A DNA stretch of 64,000 nucleotides from Actinocatenispora sera (GCF_018324685.1 NZ_AP023354.1:310001-374000); one strand, 5' to 3'; shown: positions 31,070-41,428, numbered from the stretch's first letter. Notes: generated by a model not told the origin, from the letters alone. Made by a program: numbers and translations.

Positions 31070-32866
31070 CTACGGGTGGGTGTCGGCGGCGCGGGCCTTG
31101 GCTCGGCGCACGGACCACCAGAGCAGGATCGCGGCCACCAGCAGGCCCCACAGCACGTACTCGATCGCCGACGAGCCGGTCGGGCGGCCGAGGATGAGGT
31201 GCATCGGCGGCAGCAACAGCACGATCGCGACCAGCGGGCCCGCGGCGTACCAGCCGGCGACGGTGACCATGCCGATGTTGCCGGCCGGGGTGTCCGGCCC
31301 GTTCATCGCGGCCGCCGGCACCGGACCGCGGTACGCCGAGACCAGCGCCGCGGCGACCAGCGCCGGCACGGACACGACCGGTACCAGCAGGGCGACTACC
31401 GAGCCGGTCAGCACCACCGCGACCACGGCACCGATCTCGGCGAGCACGCCGGCGATGACCAGCGGTACCACCGCGTGCCGGGTGGCCAGGTGGTCGAACG
31501 AGTACGGCAGGCCACCGGCGCGGCGCGGGTCGTCGGCGTCGAGCCGGGCCGGCTCGGTCAGCTGCGCGGCGGCGAGGTAGCCGGCCACCAGGCCGGCGGC
31601 CAGCAGCGCGAGCGACAGGTACAGGTTGCTCGAGCCCAGCGACAGCGCCATCAGCAGGAAGCCGACGCCGGTCAGCAGGACCGCCCAGGCCAGCCGGGAC
31701 GGCTCTCGGATCAGCGCCGTGGCGTCCCGCCAGGGGATGATCAGCTCGGCGCGGTGTGGCCGGGGAAGCCGCAACATGCGGGCCGGACGACCGCGCGCCT
31801 CGCGGACCTCCAGGGCGGCGGCCCGCGGGTTCATGGTGGTCAGGCCGACGGTGAAGCCGGCGACCGAGCGGGCCCGGCGGCGGATCGTCCGGGCCGGCAT
31901 GCCGGCCGCGATCAGCGTCGCGTACACCGTCGCCATCAGCGCCAACGCGATCAGCAGCAGCAGCGCGACCGGCCAGCCCGGTACGTCCAGGGTGCCCGGG
32001 TGGGCGGGCGTGCTCGCCGCGCCGATCGCGGCACCGGTCGCGCCGCCGGTACCGGCGGACTGCGGTCCGGCGGTGACCGCGAGCAGCGGCTGGACCGCCC
32101 AGCCCCACGGGCCGGACCAGGTCTCGGCCCGCACCAGCGCGGTGGCGGTGTGGCCGTACCAGCCGAGCGCGCTCTGCACCGCCAGCGCGATCGTGACCAG
32201 TACGGCGATCGGAGACAGGATCCGGGTGATCCGGTCGGCGGTGCGGTACCGCTCGATCAGCGCGCCGAGGCCGACCGCCAGCAGCCCGGCCGCGGCGAAC
32301 GAGCCGGCGCCGGCGCCCAGCAGCGGCCAGAACGCGGTGCTGGCGAGGCCACCGGTGACCAGCGTGATCGCGATCGCGCCACCGAACACCGCGCCGAGCA
32401 CGACACCGAGGATCAGCTGGTTGCGCAGCCGGGGCCGCAACAGCTTGCCGCGGTCGATCGGCATCGGCAGCAGCCAGCTCGCGGCCGGGACGTTCAGCGT
32501 CACCGGGCCGCGCCACAGCGCGTCCCGGGCGACCGCGAGCATGCCCAGCAGTACCAGGGCGACCAGGGCCGGTGGCGCGGCGGCGGCGAGTTGCGTGGCG
32601 TCGGTGGCGTGCTGCTGGCCGCTGGAGAGGCGGCGCAGCCACGGCAGCAGCGCCCCGCCGTACACCAGCAGGCCGATGACCACCGCGTACGCGGCGAAGG
32701 CGGCGTTGCCGGCGGCCTCCCGGCGGTGTTCGGCGCGCAGGTGGCGCAGCGCCGCGAGGGTGCCGCGGGTGCGGGCCCGGACGGTACCGGCGGGCAGGTC
32801 GTCGACCGGCTCCGGTCGCGGCGTGACCAGCTCCGGGATCTCGGGCTCAGGCGATGTCACCGGCAA
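31070..32866 (-). CDS. DUF6297-type ABC exporter membrane protein
   Basis: A 598-aa polytopic membrane protein with about 12 hydrophobic segments, arranged in two halves with a cytosolic linker (RRARSVAGFTVGLTTMNPRA) after the first. It fits the DUF6297 family, whose members occur with an ABC ATPase. It overlaps that ATPase gene by 20 bases, so the pair is one transporter. The substrate is unknown. Confidence 0.75.
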   Translation of the reverse strand: MPVTSPEPEIPELVTPRPEPVDDLPAGTVRARTRGTLAALRHLRAEHRREAAGNAAFAAYAVVIGLLVYGGALLPWLRRLSSGQQHATDATQLAAAAPPALVALVLLGMLAVARDALWRGPVTLNVPAASWLLPMPIDRGKLLRPRLRNQLILGVVLGAVFGGAIAITLVTGGLASTAFWPLLGAGAGSFAAAGLLAVGLGALIERYRTADRITRILSPIAVLVTIALAVQSALGWYGHTATALVRAETWSGPWGWAVQPLLAVTAGPQSAGTGGATGAAIGAASTPAHPGTLDVPGWPVALLLLIALALMATVYATLIAAGMPARTIRRRARSVAGFTVGLTTMNPRAAALEVREARGRPARMLRLPRPHRAELIIPWRDATALIREPSRLAWAVLLTGVGFLLMALSLGSSNLYLSLALLAAGLVAGYLAAAQLTEPARLDADDPRRAGGLPYSFDHLATRHAVVPLVIAGVLAEIGAVVAVVLTGSVVALLVPVVSVPALVAAALVSAYRGPVPAAAMNGPDTPAGNIGMVTVAGWYAAGPLVAIVLLLPPMHLILGRPTGSSAIEYVLWGLLVAAILLWWSVRRAKARAADTHP

Positions 32867-33536
32867 GCACCCTGTCCGGTTTGCCGTCCGCCACGACCTC
32901 GCCCTCGCGCAGCACGACCACCCGGTCGGCGACCGCGGCGGCGAGGTCGGTGTGGTGGGTGGCGATCAGCAGTGCCGTCCCGGCCTGTTTCTCGGCGGCG
33001 AGCACGCCGGCGAGCCAGTCCCGGGCGGCCGGGTCGAGCCGCTGCTCCGGCTCGTCCAGCACGAGCAGCCGGCGCGGCCGGACCAGCACCGAGGCGAGTA
33101 GCAGCGCCTGGGTCTGCCCGGACGACAGCGAGCCGGGCAGCGCGTCGGCATGCTCGTCCAGCCGGCAGTCGACGAGCGCGCCGGCGACCAGCTCGTCCGC
33201 CTCGTCGCCGGCGCCGTGCGCCACCGCGACCAGGTGCAGGTGCTCGGCGACGGTCAGGTCCGGGTAGTAGCCGACCTGGTCGCCAACCACCCCGATCTGG
33301 GTACGAACCCGGACATCCTCCTCGGTCAGCGCCGAGCCGCCGAGCCGGACGGTACCGCTGGTCGGGGTGTCCCGGCCGCAGGCGATGCGCAGCAGCGTGC
33401 TCTTGCCGGAACCGTTCGCGCCGAGCAGGACGACGCAACGCCGGGCATGCAGCTTCAGGTCGATGGGGGCGAGTGCCTCGCGCTCGCCGTACGTGCGGCT
33501 GACGCCGGACAGCTCCAGCAGGGCAGGTGTGGCCAC
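32847..33536 (-). CDS. ABC transporter ATP-binding protein
   Basis: A 229-aa nucleotide-binding subunit. Walker A is GANGSGKST (residues 39-47), the signature is LSSGQTQALLLAS, and Walker B with D-loop is LLVLDEPEQRLDP. The H-loop is ATHHTDL. It is the partner of the overlapping DUF6297 permease, probably an exporter since no binding protein is present. Confidence 0.92.
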   Translation of the reverse strand: MATPALLELSGVSRTYGEREALAPIDLKLHARRCVVLLGANGSGKSTLLRIACGRDTPTSGTVRLGGSALTEEDVRVRTQIGVVGDQVGYYPDLTVAEHLHLVAVAHGAGDEADELVAGALVDCRLDEHADALPGSLSSGQTQALLLASVLVRPRRLLVLDEPEQRLDPAARDWLAGVLAAEKQAGTALLIATHHTDLAAAVADRVVVLREGEVVADGKPDRVLAGDIA

Positions 33537-33620
33537 GCCTGCCGATGCTACGGGGCCCGCCCGCCCCCGAGCGCCCCGGCCGCGACGAGTGTGCTGTTTC
33601 GCGATCGCGCCACGGCGCGG

Positions 33621-34178
33621 TCAGGGGTCGCGGCGCACCACGACGCGGGTCGGCAGCGGCCGGCCGAGGACGGTGAAGCCGTGCCGGGCGAACAGCCGTT
33701 CGGTCCCGAGGTACGCGTCCGCGGCCCGCAGCCGGTCGCCGCCGGCGCGCGGGATGCCCTCCACCGGGCGGCCGCCGGCGCGCGTGATCACCTCGTCCAG
33801 CAGTGCGTCGACCACGCCGGTGCCGCGGTCGGCGGCGGCGACGAAGAAGCACGGTACGAGCAGCGCGCCCACGTCGGGCACCGCCCGCAGCACCGGTGAC
33901 CGGGCAAGGCGCCGGTACCGGCTGCGCGGGCCGGTGGCGCACCAACCGACCGGACGGTCACCCCGGTAGGCGAGCAGGCCGAGCGGCTCGGTCTCGGCCT
34001 CGACCTGCTCGGCCAGCCGGGCCCGGTTCACCGCGCCCCAGCCGGCGCTGAAGTCGCGGCCGGGCAGGACGAAGAACTGGCACCAGCAGCCCGCGCACTC
34101 CCGGTCCGGCTCGAACAGCGTGACCAGGTCCGGCAGCGTTGCCGGCGTCAGCGCCCGGAACCGTACGTGGTTCATCAC
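33621..34178 (-). CDS. GNAT-like acetyltransferase
   Basis: A 185-aa protein that starts MMNHVRFRALTPATLPDLVT and has ECAGCWCQFFVLPG, GLLAYRGDRPVGWCATGPRS and the acetyl-CoA region VAAADRGTGVVDALLDEVIT. The CAGCWC word occurs in a common actinomycete GNAT subgroup. The substrate is unknown. It is divergent from the CGNR gene. Confidence 0.8.
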   Translation of the reverse strand: MMNHVRFRALTPATLPDLVTLFEPDRECAGCWCQFFVLPGRDFSAGWGAVNRARLAEQVEAETEPLGLLAYRGDRPVGWCATGPRSRYRRLARSPVLRAVPDVGALLVPCFFVAAADRGTGVVDALLDEVITRAGGRPVEGIPRAGGDRLRAADAYLGTERLFARHGFTVLGRPLPTRVVVRRDP

Positions 34179-34284
34179 CGCTCCCCCGACACCAGCTAAT
34201 CGCCAACGGCGGTGTTTTCGCCGAGGCTAGCGGCTCGGCAGTGACCGGTCAAGCTCGTACAGTGGTGTCCGGAGGTGGTACCGG

Positions 34285-34824
34285 ATGGCGGACGTGCCGG
34301 CACCATTGGAGTTCGTCGAGTCGTTCCTGAACTCCGTCGACGTGGAGGGCGGCCGGGACGACCTGCGCGATCTACCCACGTTCCGGCGCTGGCTGAGCGA
34401 CCACCACCGCCCTGCGCCGGCCGATGAGGCAGACCTCGACCTGGCCCGCCGGCTGCGTACCGAGCTGCGTGCCGAGACCGCCACCCACCACGGTCCACCG
34501 GCGCAGGCCGAGTCCCGGGACCGCGACGCGCTCGACGCCCTCGCGGTACGGCTGCCGCTCGCGGTGCGGTTCACCCCGGACGGCGCGGCGGTAGCCAGCC
34601 CGACCGGTACCGGGGTGCCGGCCGTGCTGGGCGAGGTGCTCGCCGCGGTACTGCTGGCCGCGCACGACGGCAGCTGGCGGCGGATGAAGATCTGCCCGGC
34701 GGACGACTGCCGGTGGGTCTACTACGACGCGTCCCGCAACTCGTCCCGCCGCTGGTGCTCGATGCGGGTCTGCGGCAACCGGAACAAGACCCGCAGCTAC
34801 CGCCAACGCACCGCGCCCGCCTGA
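34285..34824 (+). CDS. CGNR zinc-finger (ABATE domain) regulator
   Basis: A 179-aa protein with an N-terminal ABATE domain (FVESFLNSVDVEGG, FRRWLSDH) and a C-terminal CGNR zinc finger: KICPADDCRWVYYDASRNSS, RWCSMRVCGNRNKTRSYR. Such proteins are probable DNA-binding regulators. It is divergent from the acetyltransferase with a 106-base gap and may control it. Confidence 0.9.
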   Translation: MADVPAPLEFVESFLNSVDVEGGRDDLRDLPTFRRWLSDHHRPAPADEADLDLARRLRTELRAETATHHGPPAQAESRDRDALDALAVRLPLAVRFTPDGAAVASPTGTGVPAVLGEVLAAVLLAAHDGSWRRMKICPADDCRWVYYDASRNSSRRWCSMRVCGNRNKTRSYRQRTAPA

Positions 34825-34945
34825 CCGACCCCGCGGCCACCCGCCCGCCGGGGCGACGCCGCACGGTTGCCGGAGGGGTTGCCGGCCACGGCCGGGGCCG
34901 TGAAGGGGCCGTGCACGGCGGTCGGGGCCAGTACGATCGGGCGCC

Positions 34946-36337
34946 GTGCTGGATGCGGTGCGCCGGGCGGCGCTGGACGTGATCGTGGTGTTCGACGGGC
35001 TCGCGCCCGCGGCGATCACCCCGGAACGGTGTCCCTGGCTGTGCTCGGTACGCGACCGCAGCAGCCGGTTCACCGCCGCACGCGCGCAGCTGCCGTCGGT
35101 GACCCGGGTCAACGCGGCGACCCTCGCCACCGGCGTACGGCCGGGGCGGCACGGGCTGGTCGGCAACAGCATCCGGGTCCGGGAGCTGGGGCTGGATCGC
35201 GCCGTGTGGACCTCCGACCGGCACGACCTGCTCGCGGTACGGAAGGCGTGCGGGTCGATCCTGCTCGCGCCGACCGTGGGCGAGCTGCTCGCCGCGGCCG
35301 GCCGCCGAACGGTCGTGGTCAACACCGGCAGCGCCGGGGTCTCCCTGCTGCTCGACCCCACCGCGCACGGCGGCGGGCCGGGCATCCGGGTCAACACCCG
35401 GGACGCCGACCCGCTCGCTGAACCGGCCTGGGCGGCAGGCGAGCTGCACGCCCGGTTCGGCGCGCCGGCCGACGACCGCGCCGACCAGCTGCGGTACGCG
35501 GTGGACGCGCTGGCGTACCTGATCGAGGCGCACCAGCCGGACGTCGCGGTGCTGTGGCTGACCGAGCCGGACGCGAGCCAGCACCGGCACGGGCCCGGTT
35601 CGGCGCAGTCGCTGGCCGCGCTGGCCACCGCGGACGCCGCGCTCGGGCGGCTGGTCGACGCGCTCGAGGCGCTGGGCCACGCCGACGACACGAACCTGTG
35701 GGTGGCTTCCGACCACGGCAGCTCGCCGATGACCGGCCGGGTCAATCTGGCCGAGGAACTGGCCGCGGCCGGGTTCGGTCGCGGCATCTCCTGCTGCGAC
35801 GACGGTACGTCCGCGATCTGGCTGGACGACCCGGCCGACCCGGTGGCCGAACGGCTGGTGGCCTGGCTGCGCCGGCAACCGTGGACCGGGGTGCTGTTCG
35901 GCGCGGACGGGCTGCCGGACACCGTGCCGCTGTCGCTGATCGGTGCGGTCGGGCCGCGCTCGCCACAGCTGTTCGTCGGCTACGCGCCCGGCTGGTACTC
36001 GGCGCAGGCCGGTCCGACCACCGACGCGCCCGACTGGCACGGCTGCCACGGCAGCGGGTACCGGCGGGACGTGCACAGCGTGCTACAGGTGACCGGGCCG
36101 GACTACCGGTCCGACGTCGATCTGACCGCGCCGGCCGGGCTGATCGACGTGCTGCCGACGATCGCCGCCGGGCTCGGCATCGACGCCGACTTCGACGGCC
36201 GGGTACTGACCGAGGCCCGCCCGGGCGGGCCGGCGCCGGCGGCGACGACGACCCGGCTGGCGCTGCCCGGCGCCCGCGCCACCGTCAACCGCGTCGCCGG
36301 GGTGTCCTATGTGGACGAGATAGTGCCGGACCGCTGA
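34946..36337 (+). CDS. Alkaline phosphatase-fold nucleotide pyrophosphatase/phosphodiesterase
   Basis: A 463-aa enzyme of the alkaline phosphatase superfamily. VIVVFDGLAPAAI holds the first metal ligand, LPSVTRVNAATLATGVRPGR the nucleophile Thr/Ser, WLTEPDASQHRHGPGS and WVASDHGSSPM the other metal ligands. This is the pattern of nucleotide pyrophosphatase/phosphodiesterases. No signal peptide is visible, so it is probably cytosolic. The substrate is not predictable. Confidence 0.85.
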   Translation: MLDAVRRAALDVIVVFDGLAPAAITPERCPWLCSVRDRSSRFTAARAQLPSVTRVNAATLATGVRPGRHGLVGNSIRVRELGLDRAVWTSDRHDLLAVRKACGSILLAPTVGELLAAAGRRTVVVNTGSAGVSLLLDPTAHGGGPGIRVNTRDADPLAEPAWAAGELHARFGAPADDRADQLRYAVDALAYLIEAHQPDVAVLWLTEPDASQHRHGPGSAQSLAALATADAALGRLVDALEALGHADDTNLWVASDHGSSPMTGRVNLAEELAAAGFGRGISCCDDGTSAIWLDDPADPVAERLVAWLRRQPWTGVLFGADGLPDTVPLSLIGAVGPRSPQLFVGYAPGWYSAQAGPTTDAPDWHGCHGSGYRRDVHSVLQVTGPDYRSDVDLTAPAGLIDVLPTIAAGLGIDADFDGRVLTEARPGGPAPAATTTRLALPGARATVNRVAGVSYVDEIVPDR

Positions 36338-36388
36338 CCCACCCGGGCGGGGGCCCGCGCCGGGCCCCCGCCCGACGCGATCGCCTGG

Positions 36389-36635
36389 CTCGACATGGCC
36401 ACCGCCGCTCGACATGGCCACCGCCGCTCGACATGGCCACCGCCGCTCGACATGGCCACCGCCGCTCGACATGGCCACCGCCGCTCGACATGGCCACCGC
36501 CGCTCGACATGGCCACCGCCGCTCGACATGGCCACCGCCGCTCGACATGGCCACCGCCGCTCGACATGGCCACCGCCGCTCGACATGGCCACCGCCGCTC
36601 GACATGGCCACCGCCGCTCGACATGGCCACCACCC
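36389..36635. repeat. 19-bp tandem array, 13 copies
   Basis: Twelve identical copies of CTCGACATGGCCACCGCCG and one degenerate last copy lie head to tail. There are no spacers, so it is a minisatellite-like array, not a CRISPR. It opens reading frames in all registers, which are artefacts. It lies between the phosphodiesterase gene and a convergent acetyltransferase gene. Confidence 0.95.
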
Positions 36636-36725
36636 GTCGACGCGCCCGCCTCCACCGGCACGGTCCGGGCACGGGCCGTCAGCGCCGTTACGGCGCGTGT
36701 GGCCGCCGGCGGTCGGCTCCTCCGG

Positions 36726-37310
36726 TCAGCGGTAGCGGCGCTGGTCGAGCAGATCGGGGATGCGGCTGTCGGCCAGACGGCCGGCGTGCAGCTGCCAGAC
36801 GCCGGTCGGCCGGCCGTCCTCGTTCACGATGTCGTCGACTCGCTCGAACCCCAGCGCCCGCGGTACCGCCGCGCTCGCCGCGTTCGCCGGCTCGTGGTGG
36901 ATCTCGATCAGGTCGATGCCCGGGACGGCGAGGCCGGCGGCGGCGAGCGCGGCGGCGGCGCGGCGGGCCACCCCGCGGCCGGTGTGCCGGGAGTCGACCC
37001 AGTAACCGACCTCCAGTGCGCCCGGCCCGACCCGCGCCATCAGGCTGGCGCCGCCGACCACGTCGCCGCCCCGCACGATCGCGTAGTTGAACGCCTGGCT
37101 CTCGTCCCACTGCTGCCGCCCCTGGTCGAGGAAGGCCCGCGCCTCGGTGGCGCCGTACCCCTCGACCGCCCAGGGCATCCAGCGGGACAGCTCCGGCATC
37201 GAGGCCTGCACGGCCCGCACTATCGCGCGCACATCGCCGGAACGCCACCGCCGCAGCAGCAGTCCCGGTGCGGTCAGGGTCTCGGAGGGCGGAACGAGCC
37301 GTACAGCCAT
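36726..37310 (-). CDS. GNAT acetyltransferase (RimL-like)
   Basis: A 194-aa acetyltransferase: GLLLRRWRSGDVRAIVRAVQ, ALEVGYWVDSRHTGRGVARR (acetyl-CoA loop) and EIHHEPANAASAAVPRALGF, as in RimL/RimJ enzymes. It converges on the phosphodiesterase gene across the 19-bp array and is divergent from the methyltransferase gene. Target unknown. Confidence 0.88.
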   Translation of the reverse strand: MAVRLVPPSETLTAPGLLLRRWRSGDVRAIVRAVQASMPELSRWMPWAVEGYGATEARAFLDQGRQQWDESQAFNYAIVRGGDVVGGASLMARVGPGALEVGYWVDSRHTGRGVARRAAAALAAAGLAVPGIDLIEIHHEPANAASAAVPRALGFERVDDIVNEDGRPTGVWQLHAGRLADSRIPDLLDQRRYR

Positions 37311-37445
37311 GGCGACATCCTGACAGACCCCGCCAACCCCCGGCCCCGACCGCGTCGATCAGGGTGTGGAGTCACGCGAAAGCGCTGTCCGGCCGCTTCA
37401 CCTCGTGCGCGAGCCGGCCGCGGGTGCCGACGTAGGCTGGGGCGC

Positions 37446-38579
37446 GTGCCTGAACCACTTGCCGCCGCGCTCGCCGACCTTCGTACCCTGCTGACCGACT
37501 CCGACCGGTTGGTACGGGCGGTCGCCGCCGGCCGCCGCCGGGGCGTGACGCCGGAGGTGCCGCGGGTCGAGCTGCGGCCGGTGCGGATCGGGGCCGGCCC
37601 CCGGCTGCAGATCGTCGAGCAGGACGCCGCCCGCCCGCGCACCCGCAACGTGGCCTGGGGTGCCGACGCCGAGGCGGCGGTGGCCGAGCTGCTCGCCCGG
37701 CCGTACGGGAACTGGCACGTCACGGGCACCGATGCCACCGTGCAGCTGCGGGTCACCAAGCGGGGCGAGGCGCAGGTGCACCGGTCGGCCGGGGCCGGCA
37801 CGCCGGCCGACACCGAGCACGACCGCGCGAAGAGCTACCTGCTGCCGCCGGATGACGAGCTGTACGGCGTGATCGGCGGCAACGCGGCCAAGCGCCGCCA
37901 GGTCGACGCGTTCCTGCGGGCGCTGGACGCGACCCTGCCGGCGCAGCTGCCCGAGCCGCTCCGGGTGGTGGATCTGGGCTGCGGCAACGCCTACCTGAGC
38001 TTCGCCGCGTACCGCTACCTGACCGACCGGCGCGGTGCGCACGTGCAACTGACCGGAGTGGACATCCGGGCCGACCAGCGAGACCGGAACACCGCGCTGG
38101 CGGATCGGCTCGGTTGGGCGGATCGCGTGTCGTTCGTCGCCGGCACGATCGCCGCCGCACCGGTCGACGGGGCCGATGTCGTGCTCGCCCTGCACGCCTG
38201 CGACACCGCCACCGACGACGCGCTGGCGCGGGCGGTGCGCTGGCAGGCGCCGTACGTGCTGGCCGCGCCGTGCTGCCATCACGAGCTGTCCGGCCAGCTG
38301 CGCGACCGCACCGATCCGTTGCTGCGCAGCGCGATCCTGCGGGAACGGTTCGCCGACGTGCTGACCGACGCGATGCGCGCCGAGCTGCTGCGCGCGCTGG
38401 GCTGGTCGGTGGAGGTGGTGGAGTTCGTCGACTCCGCGCACACTCCGCGCAACGTGCTGCTGCGCGGCACGCGCGGCGGCGTGGACACCGCCGCCGCGCG
38501 TACCGGCTATCAGACCCTGTCGGACACCTGGCGGGTCAGCCCCGCGCTGGGGCGGCAGCTCGCCGATCTGCTGTCCTGA
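37446..38579 (+). CDS. Class I SAM-dependent methyltransferase
   Basis: A 377-aa protein. The C-terminal two thirds are a Rossmann methyltransferase with [20 protein letters not shown] (about residues 174-193), [14 protein letters not shown], and [18 protein letters not shown] with APCCHHEL, a pattern of the Methyltransf_32/METTL25-like group, which may act on protein or RNA. The first 150 residues are a separate domain with [20 protein letters not shown]. Its last 44 bases overlap the convergent copA gene, so both ends are in shared DNA. Confidence 0.82.
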   Translation: MPEPLAAALADLRTLLTDSDRLVRAVAAGRRRGVTPEVPRVELRPVRIGAGPRLQIVEQDAARPRTRNVAWGADAEAAVAELLARPYGNWHVTGTDATVQLRVTKRGEAQVHRSAGAGTPADTEHDRAKSYLLPPDDELYGVIGGNAAKRRQVDAFLRALDATLPAQLPEPLRVVDLGCGNAYLSFAAYRYLTDRRGAHVQLTGVDIRADQRDRNTALADRLGWADRVSFVAGTIAAAPVDGADVVLALHACDTATDDALARAVRWQAPYVLAAPCCHHELSGQLRDRTDPLLRSAILRERFADVLTDAMRAELLRALGWSVEVVEFVDSAHTPRNVLLRGTRGGVDTAAARTGYQTLSDTWRVSPALGRQLADLLS

Positions 38580-40839
38580 CCGCCAGGCCCGGCCGGTCGG
38601 CGGCGCGGAACCGGAACAGGCGCAGCGAGTTCGACACCACGAACACGCTGGAGAACGCCATCGCCGCGGCCGCCAGTACCGGGGTGACCAGGCCCAGCGC
38701 GGCCAGCGGGATTGCCGCCACGTTGTACCCGAACGCCCAGAACAGGTTGCCCTGGATGGTGCGCAGGGTGCGCCGGGACAGCCGGATCGCGTCCGCTGCG
38801 GCGCGCAGGTCCCCGGCGACCAGGGTCAGGTCGCTCGCCTCGATCGCCACGTCGGTACCGGTACCCATCGCGATGCCGAGATCGGCGGTGGCGAGCGCGG
38901 CGGCGTCGTTGATGCCGTCGCCGACCATCGCCACCACCCGGCCGGACCGCTGCAGTTCGGCGACCACGTCGGCCTTCCCGGCCGGCAGTACGCCGGCGTG
39001 CACCTCGTCGATGCCCACCGCGGCGGCGACCGTGCGGGCGGCGGCCTCGTGGTCGCCGGTCAGCAACACCGGCCGCAGCCCCAGCCCGCGCAGCGCGGCG
39101 ACCGCCTCGGCGGCACCGTCGGCGACGGTGTCGGAGACGACCAGCACGCCGCGGGCGGCGCTGTCCCAGCCGGCCAGTACCGCGGTGGCACCGTGCGCGC
39201 CCGCGGTCGTGATCGCCGCGGTGAGCTCTGCCGGAACCGTCAGGCCCTCCCGGGTCAGCAACTCCGGCCGGCCCACCACGACCCGCCGGCCGTCCACGGT
39301 GGCCAGCGCACCGAACCCGGCCACGGCGGCGAAGTCGGCCACCTCGGGCAGCGGCCCCGCTGCGGCCGCGGCGCTCGCCACGGCGCGGGCGATCGGGTGT
39401 TCGCTGGCGTGCTCGACCGCCCCCGCGTACCGCAGGATCTCGGCCGGCGACTCGCCAGCGGCGGCGATCGTGTCGGTGTGCGTCATCCGGCCGGTGGTGA
39501 CCGTACCGGTCTTGTCCAGCACCACGGTGTCGATCCGCCGGGTCGACTCCAGCACCTCCGGCCCCTTGATCAGGATGCCGAGCTGAGCACCGCGCCCGGT
39601 ACCGACCAGCAGCGCCGTCGGTGTCGCCAGCCCGAGCGCGCAGGGGCAGGCCACGATCAGTACCGCCACCGCTGCGGTGACCGCCGCCGCGGCCGGCCGC
39701 CCGGTGGCGAGCCACGCCACCAGCGTGCCGAGCGCGATCACCAGCACCGCCGGCACGAACACCGCGGAGATCCGGTCCGCCAGCCGCTGTACCTGCGCCT
39801 TGCCGTTCTGCGCGTCCGCGACCAGCCGGCCGAGCTGCGCCAGCTGGGTGTCGGCGCCGACCCGGCGGGCGGTGACGACGAGGCGCCCGCCCGCGTTCAC
39901 CGTCGCACCGACGACCTCGTCGCCGGGTCCGACCTCGACCGGTACCGACTCGCCGGTCAGCATCGACGCATCCACCGCACTGGTACCGGACTCGACGACG
40001 CCGTCGGTGGCGATCTTCTCCCCCGGCCGGACCACGAACCGGTCGCCGACCGACAACTGTCCGATGGGGACGGTTCGTTCCCGGCCGTCGGCGGCCAGCA
40101 CGGTGACGTCCTTGGCACCCAGGGAGAGCAGCGCCCGCAACGCGGACCCGGCCCGCCGCTTGGCCCGCGCCTCGAAGTACCGGCCGGCCAGCAGGAAGGT
40201 GGTCAGCGCGGCGCCGACCTCCAGGTACAGCTGGGGTCCGGTGTCGGAGCCGGCGAACAGGTGCAGGCTCATCCGCATGTTCTCGCCGCCCGCGCCGCCG
40301 AGGAACAGCGCCCACAGGCTCCACAGGTACGACACGGTCGCGCCCAGCGAGACCAGCGTGTCCATGGTGGCAGCGCCGTGCCGCAGGTTGGTCAGGGCCG
40401 CGCGATGGAACGGCCCGGCGCCCCACACCACGACCGGTGAGGTGAGCGTCAGCGCGAGCCACTGCCAGTGGTTGAACTGCAGCGGCGGCACCATCGCGAG
40501 CAGCAGCACCGGCAGCGTGAGCACGGCCGAGCCGAGCAGCCTGGTACGCAGCGAGTGTTCGGCCGCGTCCCGCTCGTCGGCGACCGGTTCGTCGGCCGCC
40601 GGCGCCGGCGGTTCCGGCGGCTGCGCGGTGTAGCCGGTCGCTTCGACGGTGCCGATCAGATCCTGCACCGTGGTACCGGCCGGGTAGTGCACCCGGGCGG
40701 TCTCGGTGGCGAAGTTGACGGTCGCGGCCACGCCGGGCAGCTTGTTCAGCTTGCGCTCGACCCGGGCCGCGCAGGACGCGCAGGTCATGCCGCCGATCCG
40801 CAGCTCGACTGCGGGACCGTTACTGTCCACAGTAGACAT
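38536..40839 (-). CDS. copA: Copper-exporting P1B-type ATPase
   Basis: A 767-aa Cu(I) pump. It has an N-terminal heavy-metal domain ([15 protein letters not shown]), eight membrane segments, the transport motif [14 protein letters not shown], phosphorylation site DKTGTVTTG (near residue 441), SEHPIARA and [16 protein letters not shown]. It exports Cu(I) from the cytosol under copper stress. It lies downstream of csoR and copZ on the same strand. It overlaps the methyltransferase 3' end by 44 bases. Confidence 0.95.
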   Translation of the reverse strand: MSTVDSNGPAVELRIGGMTCASCAARVERKLNKLPGVAATVNFATETARVHYPAGTTVQDLIGTVEATGYTAQPPEPPAPAADEPVADERDAAEHSLRTRLLGSAVLTLPVLLLAMVPPLQFNHWQWLALTLTSPVVVWGAGPFHRAALTNLRHGAATMDTLVSLGATVSYLWSLWALFLGGAGGENMRMSLHLFAGSDTGPQLYLEVGAALTTFLLAGRYFEARAKRRAGSALRALLSLGAKDVTVLAADGRERTVPIGQLSVGDRFVVRPGEKIATDGVVESGTSAVDASMLTGESVPVEVGPGDEVVGATVNAGGRLVVTARRVGADTQLAQLGRLVADAQNGKAQVQRLADRISAVFVPAVLVIALGTLVAWLATGRPAAAAVTAAVAVLIVACPCALGLATPTALLVGTGRGAQLGILIKGPEVLESTRRIDTVVLDKTGTVTTGRMTHTDTIAAAGESPAEILRYAGAVEHASEHPIARAVASAAAAAGPLPEVADFAAVAGFGALATVDGRRVVVGRPELLTREGLTVPAELTAAITTAGAHGATAVLAGWDSAARGVLVVSDTVADGAAEAVAALRGLGLRPVLLTGDHEAAARTVAAAVGIDEVHAGVLPAGKADVVAELQRSGRVVAMVGDGINDAAALATADLGIAMGTGTDVAIEASDLTLVAGDLRAAADAIRLSRRTLRTIQGNLFWAFGYNVAAIPLAALGLVTPVLAAAAMAFSSVFVVSNSLRLFRFRAADRPGLAVRTADRRAAAPARG

Positions 40840-40876
40840 CTACCCTCCCCGATCGGTGCGGTGGCGCCGGCCGCGC

Positions 40877-41080
40877 TCAGGCCAGCTGGTAGCCGGCCTC
40901 GTCGACCGCGGCGGCCACCGCGTCGGTGGCCAGCGGCTGGTTCGCGTCGACCTCGACCCGGCCGCTCGCCACGTCGACCCGAACCGCCTCCACGCCGGGC
41001 AGCCCGCGAAGCTCGGTGCTCACGGCGCTGGCGCAGTGGCCGCAGGTCATCCCGGTGACGGTGTATGTCTGAGTTGCCAT
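40877..41080 (-). CDS. copZ: Copper chaperone (CopZ-like)
   Basis: A 67-aa ferredoxin-fold heavy-metal domain protein with GMTCGHCASAVSTEL; Cys13 and Cys16 bind Cu(I). It delivers copper to CopA or CsoR. The ATG at 41080 has GGAGG in front; the frame starts four codons earlier without a site. It lies between csoR (27-base gap) and copA (37-base gap). Confidence 0.93.
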   Translation of the reverse strand: MATQTYTVTGMTCGHCASAVSTELRGLPGVEAVRVDVASGRVEVDANQPLATDAVAAAVDEAGYQLA

Positions 41081-41107
41081 GGTTGCCTCCACAACGGTGA
41101 ACGTGCG

Positions 41108-41395
41108 TCAGGATCGGACCAACCGGGCGATTGCCGCGGTGGCCTCCTTGACCTTCTCTTCTGCCTCTTCGCCACCTTTTGCTGTGGCCTCGGCCACGCA
41201 ATGTGACAGGTGACCGTCGAGCAGGCCGAGCGCGACACCCTGCAGAGCGCGGGTCGCGGCCGAGATCTGGGTGAGGACGTCGATGCAGTACGTGTCCTGC
41301 TCGACCATCCGCTCCAGGCCACGGATCTGCCCCTCGATCCGCCGCAACCGAGCCAACAGTGCCGTCTTGTCGTCGCTGTACCAGTAACCCGCCAT
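41108..41395 (-). CDS. csoR: Copper-sensing repressor CsoR
   Basis: A 95-aa all-helical repressor. The Cu(I) ligands Cys37, His62 and Cys66 (YCIDVLTQIS and GHLSHC) fall at the positions known in CsoR. RLRRIEGQIRGLERM is the family's DNA-contact helix. Copper binding releases the protein from its operator. GGGGGAGG precedes the ATG at 41395; the longer frame upstream crosses the promoter region and is not used. It is the first gene of csoR-copZ-copA. Confidence 0.93.
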   Translation of the reverse strand: MAGYWYSDDKTALLARLRRIEGQIRGLERMVEQDTYCIDVLTQISAATRALQGVALGLLDGHLSHCVAEATAKGGEEAEEKVKEATAAIARLVRS

Positions 41396-41428
41396 GTGGC
41401 CACCTCCCCCGTTCGGCCTCACAGTACC

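Noticed and set aside
30986-33502. Forward frame of 838 codons
   Set aside because: Shadow of the DUF6297 permease and ABC ATPase on the other strand; composition is low complexity.
36389-36635. CRISPR array
   Set aside because: Units are contiguous without spacers and no cas gene is near.
36414-38579. Methyltransferase starting within the 19-bp array
   Set aside because: The array opens all frames; the enzyme's own start is GTG 37446, and the region before it overlaps the acetyltransferase gene on the other strand.
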